NCBI GenBank assembly: GCA_023227965.1
Contig: JALOCA010000012.1
Coordinates: 1-64,000 of the forward strand
DNA: 64,000 bases
Direction: 5' to 3'
Source of the DNA: Lentimicrobiaceae bacterium
GTDB taxonomy: Bacteria > Bacteroidota > Bacteroidia > Bacteroidales > JALOCA01
Below, in pieces: positions 60,167-64,000 of this stretch. The notes under the pieces were generated by a model. The model was given only the letters and a program-made list of their open reading frames with translations, was not told where the DNA came from and did not search any database. A program made the position numbers and the translations under genes. Numbering within the stretch: the first letter of the stretch is position 1; each line of letters opens with the position of its first letter.

Positions 60167-61345
60167 ATGCAATTCAAGCATATTATAGGACAGAAAAGCA
60201 TAATCCATCGTTTGATTCAATCCGTTTACGATGCCCGTGTAAGCCACGCCCAACTTTTTCTTGGTCCGGAAGGGTCGGGCAAACTTCCTCTTGCCATCGC
60301 TTATGCCCAATATATCAATTGTGAAAACCGGCAACCCGAAGATTCGTGTGGTGTATGCCGTTCGTGCAGGCAGTTTGAAAAACTTGTGCATCCCGACCTA
60401 CATTTTATCTACCCGGTTTCTACTACCAGAGATGTAAAAGAAAAGCCTTCCAGCAAACAATTTATCAAACCCTGGCGCGAACTAATGCTTGATAACCACG
60501 GTTATATTTCTCTTTCCGATTGGTACGAAAAAATTGGCATCGAGAACAAACAAGGCATCATTAATGCCGAAGATTGTAACGATATAATTAAAACTTTAAG
60601 TTACAAATCGTACGAATCGGAATATAAAGTAATGATAATATGGATGGTGGAAAAACTATTCCATTCGGCTGCCCCTAAAATTCTGAAAATTCTGGAAGAA
60701 CCTCCCGAAAAAACCCTGTTTATTCTGATATCGGAAAACCAGGACCAAATTATTAATACCATTCTTTCGCGCACTCAACTTCTTCGGATACCCAAAATTG
60801 AAACGGAAATCCTTTTTACGACATTGAAGTCAAAATATGCACTCCCTGACTCAGAAATCAGAAAAACCGTGCAACTTGCCAATGGCAATTTCCGGAATGC
60901 CATCTGTTTTATTGAAGAAAAGGAATCTGAAAACGAATTTTTTAATTTGTTCAGGTATTGGATGCGCGCCTGTTATGGAGGAATCGAGAAAAATAATGAC
61001 TCTGCTGACGGTATCAATTTTACATCTAAAAAGCAGGATTTCATCTCTTTTGTATCTTTCATTTCAAAATCAGGCAGAGAAACACAAAAATCTTTCCTTG
61101 CATATTCGTTGCTCATGATACGAAATTGCTTGTTGTACAATACTAACAATGCCATTTTGCCCTACCTTGATGCCGAAGAAAGTGATTTTGTGGCTAAATT
61201 TTCACAATTTATTCACAACAAAAACGTGGAACAAATAACCGGCGAAATCAATAAAGCCATCTATCATATCGAAAGAAATGCAAATCCCTCCATTCTTTTT
61301 ACCGATTTATCGTTTACCTGTAGCAGATTGATTAAATCGAACTGA
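60167..61345 (+). CDS. holB: DNA polymerase III clamp-loader subunit delta-prime
   Basis: Stator subunit of the clamp loader. The 392-residue protein has the AAA-type N-terminal domain (IIGQKSIIHRLIQS, SHAQLFLGPEGSGKLPLA), a four-cysteine zinc module (INCENRQPEDSCGVCRSC) and the LEEPPEKTLFILISEN sensor segment. The P-loop reads GPEGSGKL, with Leu where Ser/Thr binds magnesium, in keeping with a subunit that does not hydrolyse ATP. The C-terminal helical domain is divergent. It starts a plus-strand set holB-ricT-gldH-pbp. Confidence 0.88.
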   Translation: MQFKHIIGQKSIIHRLIQSVYDARVSHAQLFLGPEGSGKLPLAIAYAQYINCENRQPEDSCGVCRSCRQFEKLVHPDLHFIYPVSTTRDVKEKPSSKQFIKPWRELMLDNHGYISLSDWYEKIGIENKQGIINAEDCNDIIKTLSYKSYESEYKVMIIWMVEKLFHSAAPKILKILEEPPEKTLFILISENQDQIINTILSRTQLLRIPKIETEILFTTLKSKYALPDSEIRKTVQLANGNFRNAICFIEEKESENEFFNLFRYWMRACYGGIEKNNDSADGINFTSKKQDFISFVSFISKSGRETQKSFLAYSLLMIRNCLLYNTNNAILPYLDAEESDFVAKFSQFIHNKNVEQITGEINKAIYHIERNANPSILFTDLSFTCSRLIKSN

Positions 61346-61362
61346 TATTTCGTTAATAAGTG

Positions 61363-61370
61363 TAATTTTG
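61363..61370 (+). promoter_or_regulatory. -7 promoter element (TAATTTTG) for ricT
   Basis: Perfect TAnnTTTG, 21 bases before the ATG at 61392. It overlaps an earlier in-frame ATG (61368), which therefore is unlikely to be used. Confidence 0.5.
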
Positions 61371-61391
61371 CAGCATATTTTTAATAATTCT

Positions 61392-62504
61392 ATGGAAAAC
61401 AACAATACTACCATACCTTCCAATCCTTTTTTTACACGCGGATGTACTCATGCAATGAAAAGCCATAAACCCGAACAGGCTTTTTCGCACGGAATTTGTA
61501 AGTTAGACGTATTTGACTGGTTGAAAGATATTAAACCTCCTTATGGTATAAAGCCATTTAATTTTATAGAAGTACGATTTAAAAACAGCAGAAAAGATTT
61601 TTACCAGCTTAATGGCGAAACGGACATCCACACAGGCGATATTATTGCAGTTGAAGCTTTGCCGGGTCACGATATTGGTATTGTTACTCTTACCGGAGAC
61701 TTGGTTCGGTTGCAGATGAAAAAGAAAAAGATTGACATTAAAAATACCGAGATTAAAAAAGTGTACCGCAAAGCCCGTTCTTCCGACGTCGAAAAATGGA
61801 TAGTTTCCATAGAGCGCGAAGAACTCGCCCTTTTCAAAACCAGGGAACTTGCATCGCGTTTTAACCTGAAAATGAAAGTTAATGACGTAGAATTTCAAGG
61901 TGATGGTACCAAGGCAATTTTTTACTACACCGCCGATGACCGCGTTGATTTCAGGGAACTCATAAAAGCGTTAGCCGAAACTTTTCGGATACGTGTCGAA
62001 ATGAAGCAAATTGGCGTAAGGCAGGAAGCCAGCAGACTCGGTGGGATAGGCTCATGCGGAAGAGAACTGTGCTGCTGTACATGGCTGGGTTCTTATAGTT
62101 CGGTTACCACGCAGGCTGCCCGCATTCAGCAACTTTCCCTAAACCCACAAAAGCTTGCCGGACAGTGTGGAAAACTGAAATGTTGCCTTAATTACGAATA
62201 CGAAACATATACTGATGCCCTAAAAGGCTTCCCTTCTCCCGAAGTTACTCTGAAAACGCAAAAAGGAGATGCAATCCATCAGAAAACTGATATTTTCAGA
62301 AAACTGATGTGGTATTCCTACGTTTCCGACCAAGCAAATCTTCTTGCCATTCCTATTGATAAAGTAAGAGAAATCATACAAAACAACAAAAATGGTATTT
62401 TTCCCGAAAAACTTGAAGATTTTGCACAGACCAAAGAGCACAAAGCAGAATTTGACCAGGTTCTTACCCAAGAAGATATTAACCGATTCGATAAAGATGA
62501 ATAG
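61392..62504 (+). CDS. ricT: PSP1/RicT-family regulatory protein
   Basis: A 370-residue protein of the PSP1 (YaaT/RicT) family, which in Bacillus forms a complex with RicA and RicF that carries iron-sulfur clusters and guides mRNA processing and development. The core has the cysteine-rich signature CGRELCCCTWLGSY followed by AGQCGKLKCCLNYEYE, with LAETFRIRVEMKQIGVRQEA upstream. The position between holB and gldH is seen in other Bacteroidota genomes as I recall them. RicA and RicF partners are not present here, so its role in this phylum is open. Confidence 0.85.
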   Translation: MENNNTTIPSNPFFTRGCTHAMKSHKPEQAFSHGICKLDVFDWLKDIKPPYGIKPFNFIEVRFKNSRKDFYQLNGETDIHTGDIIAVEALPGHDIGIVTLTGDLVRLQMKKKKIDIKNTEIKKVYRKARSSDVEKWIVSIEREELALFKTRELASRFNLKMKVNDVEFQGDGTKAIFYYTADDRVDFRELIKALAETFRIRVEMKQIGVRQEASRLGGIGSCGRELCCCTWLGSYSSVTTQAARIQQLSLNPQKLAGQCGKLKCCLNYEYETYTDALKGFPSPEVTLKTQKGDAIHQKTDIFRKLMWYSYVSDQANLLAIPIDKVREIIQNNKNGIFPEKLEDFAQTKEHKAEFDQVLTQEDINRFDKDE

Positions 62505-62628
62505 TTTCCCGGTAATGAAATCTAAATGTATTGCTTTCACAAGCACGGATGAAAATAATTTTCTGATATATGGATTTTCCCGAATGCATGGAATAGGCAT
62601 GAAACTTCTGTAAAAAAATTGTTAACGA

Positions 62629-63102
62629 ATGAAAAAAAAATTGTTTTTTATTTCCTTCAGTTGTGTTTTACTGTTATTTGCGTGTACTCCCAAGCCGTTA
62701 TTGGACAAAACGGCAAATGTTGACGAAAAAGGATGGAAGCCAGATGCAGCTTTGCAATTTTCTGTTGAAGTAACTGACCTTACTGCATTGCATAATTTTT
62801 ATGTTACAATACGAAATACAACAGATTACAAATACAGTAACATTTATTTGTTTATCCAAACCCAATTTCCTAACCAAAAATTCAGCAAAGATACCGTGGA
62901 GTGCCTGCTTGCCAATGCCAATGGAAAATGGAAAGGAAAAGGATGGGGGAAAATTAAGGATAACCGATTCCTTGTAAAACAAGATTTCCGGTTTCCGGTA
63001 AAAGGAATATACACTTTTTACATCCGGCAGGCTATGCGTGACAAAGAGCTTGTAGGTATTAAAAATTTGGGTATCAACATCGAAAACAATAAAATTGAAT
63101 AA
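62629..63102 (+). CDS. gldH: Gliding motility lipoprotein GldH
   Basis: A 157-residue lipoprotein. The signal ends in a lipobox (LLLFACTPKP), with the cysteine as the lipidation site. The body (DLTALHNFYVTIRNTTDYKY, YLFIQTQFPNQKFSKDTVEC, GKGWGKIKDNRFLVKQDFRF) matches GldH, required for gliding and type IX secretion-linked functions in Flavobacterium, though the gene is also found in non-gliding relatives. It follows ricT by 124 bases and precedes the penicillin-binding protein by 14. Confidence 0.85.
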   Translation: MKKKLFFISFSCVLLLFACTPKPLLDKTANVDEKGWKPDAALQFSVEVTDLTALHNFYVTIRNTTDYKYSNIYLFIQTQFPNQKFSKDTVECLLANANGKWKGKGWGKIKDNRFLVKQDFRFPVKGIYTFYIRQAMRDKELVGIKNLGINIENNKIE

Positions 63103-63116
63103 CAATACATTATATA

Positions 63117-64000
63117 ATGAGTAAAGATATCAAAGGGCAAACCACTTGGGTAAAGAGATTTTGGTTACTTTACATTGCTTCAATAGTATTTGTCATACTG
63201 TTATTTACCATGATTTCCTTAGGCTGGCTTGGGTTTATGCCTTCTTTTGAAGAACTTGAAAATCCAAAAAGTAATCTTGCTTCTGAAGTAATTTCAGCCG
63301 ATCAGGAATTGTTAGGCAAATTTTATATCGAAAACCGTTCCATTATTCATTACGAAGAGCTTTCTCCCTGGCTTATCAAAGCCCTCATAGCTACCGAAGA
63401 TGCACGTTTTTACAAACATTCGGGCGTTGATCCCAAAGCCGTTTTCAGGGTAATGTTTGGTATTGTTACCGGCAATTCTAAAGGAGGAGGTAGCACCATT
63501 TCACAACAACTTGCCAAAAATCTTTTCCCACGCAAACCTAACCGTACTTTTGTCGAAACTGTCTTCACAAAATTGAAAGAATGGGTTACAGCTACCAAAT
63601 TAGAAAGAAATTATACGAAAAACGAAATCATTGCCATGTATTTAAACACCGTTGATTTCGGAAGCCTGTCCTTTGGTATCAAATCAGCTGCTAAAACGTA
63701 TTTTAACAAATCTCCCGATTCCTTGAATGTTGAAGAAAGCGCCCTCCTTATCGGGATTTTAAAAGCGCCCTCCTTTTACAGCCCTATTCGCAATCCCGAA
63801 AGAGCTTTGAAACGTAGAGAGGTCGTTTTGAACCAAATGCGAAAACATAACTATTTAACAGAAGAACAATACGATTCGGTAAGACAAACGCCCATCGACA
63901 TGAAACATTATAGTATTCAGGACCATACTTCGGGTCTTGCCACTTATTTCAGGGAATATCTCCGGAAAATAATGTATGCCGAAAAACCAGATGAAGACAA
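63117..64000 (+). CDS. Class A penicillin-binding protein (PBP1A-type), truncated by window end
   Basis: The first 294 codons of a bifunctional peptidoglycan synthase. A short cytoplasmic head is followed by a membrane anchor (about residues 15-37) and a GT51 glycosyltransferase domain with the catalytic glutamate E94 in IATEDARFYKHSGVDPKAV, the GGGSTISQQLAKNLFPRK motif and the KNEIIAMYLNTVDFG segment. The transpeptidase domain with SxxK lies beyond the window. It starts 14 bases after gldH, so co-expression is likely. Confidence 0.93.
   Translation, partial: MSKDIKGQTTWVKRFWLLYIASIVFVILLFTMISLGWLGFMPSFEELENPKSNLASEVISADQELLGKFYIENRSIIHYEELSPWLIKALIATEDARFYKHSGVDPKAVFRVMFGIVTGNSKGGGSTISQQLAKNLFPRKPNRTFVETVFTKLKEWVTATKLERNYTKNEIIAMYLNTVDFGSLSFGIKSAAKTYFNKSPDSLNVEESALLIGILKAPSFYSPIRNPERALKRREVVLNQMRKHNYLTEEQYDSVRQTPIDMKHYSIQDHTSGLATYFREYLRKIMYAEKPDED

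Overview
The window reads as chromosomal DNA of a member of the Bacteroidota (Bacteroidetes). It is AT-rich and densely coded. Many genes are preceded by the phylum's own -7 promoter element TAnnTTTG, in two cases with TTTG 19 bases upstream. It encodes gliding/type IX secretion-associated proteins (GldA, GldH), a cargo protein with a C-terminal type IX sorting domain, a short primary sigma factor of 287 residues, and a str-S10-spc-alpha ribosomal cluster lacking tuf and adk. The order within the phylum cannot be fixed from this sequence alone.

Layout. Bases 1-7100 (minus strand): two aldehyde dehydrogenases (ALDH7-like and delta-1-pyrroline-5-carboxylate dehydrogenase), then a GT-C glycosyltransferase overlapping ligA by ATGA. 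Bases 7200-11200 (plus): an M23/LysM cell-wall peptidase and two tandem B12-binding-type radical SAM proteins. Bases 11160-18900 (minus): a small operon of ketosynthase, acyl carrier protein, unusual acyltransferase and FMN-fold protein with its own promoter, then a haem-binding protein, a long-form GAPDH, rpoD and a DegP-type protease. Bases 19100-23500 (plus): dapF, a secreted hypothetical, a GNAT acetyltransferase, mltG and a phosphohexomutase. Bases 23500-29400: an S41 protease, rhomboid, POT peptide transporter, miaA and gldA.

Bases 29650-39260 (plus) are the most distinctive part. They hold a secreted dockerin/cohesin-like protein with a type IX sorting domain, a 1099-residue TPR-CHAT protease-like protein with a membrane segment at each end, mutS2 with a coupled PAS protein, then a sigma-70-family factor overlapping a membrane-anchored TPR protein that looks like its regulator. 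A long AT-rich gap precedes the sigma gene. Bases 39260-40250 hold no ordinary gene, but carry a duplicated 180-230 bp element around a six-copy 21-bp tandem repeat.

Bases 40250-59700 (minus) are eno, separated by a strong terminator from an uninterrupted run of ribosomal and associated genes transcribed rpsL to rplQ. The run includes fusA, secY, map, infA and rpoA, and the short genes rpmD and rpmJ. Bases 60130-64000 (plus) are holB, ricT, gldH and the start of a class A penicillin-binding protein that leaves the window.

Most of the window is core housekeeping. The parts that merit a second look are the sigma/TPR/CHAT/type IX set, the ketosynthase-ACP-acyltransferase operon facing two radical SAM genes, and the repeat-bearing gap upstream of eno.
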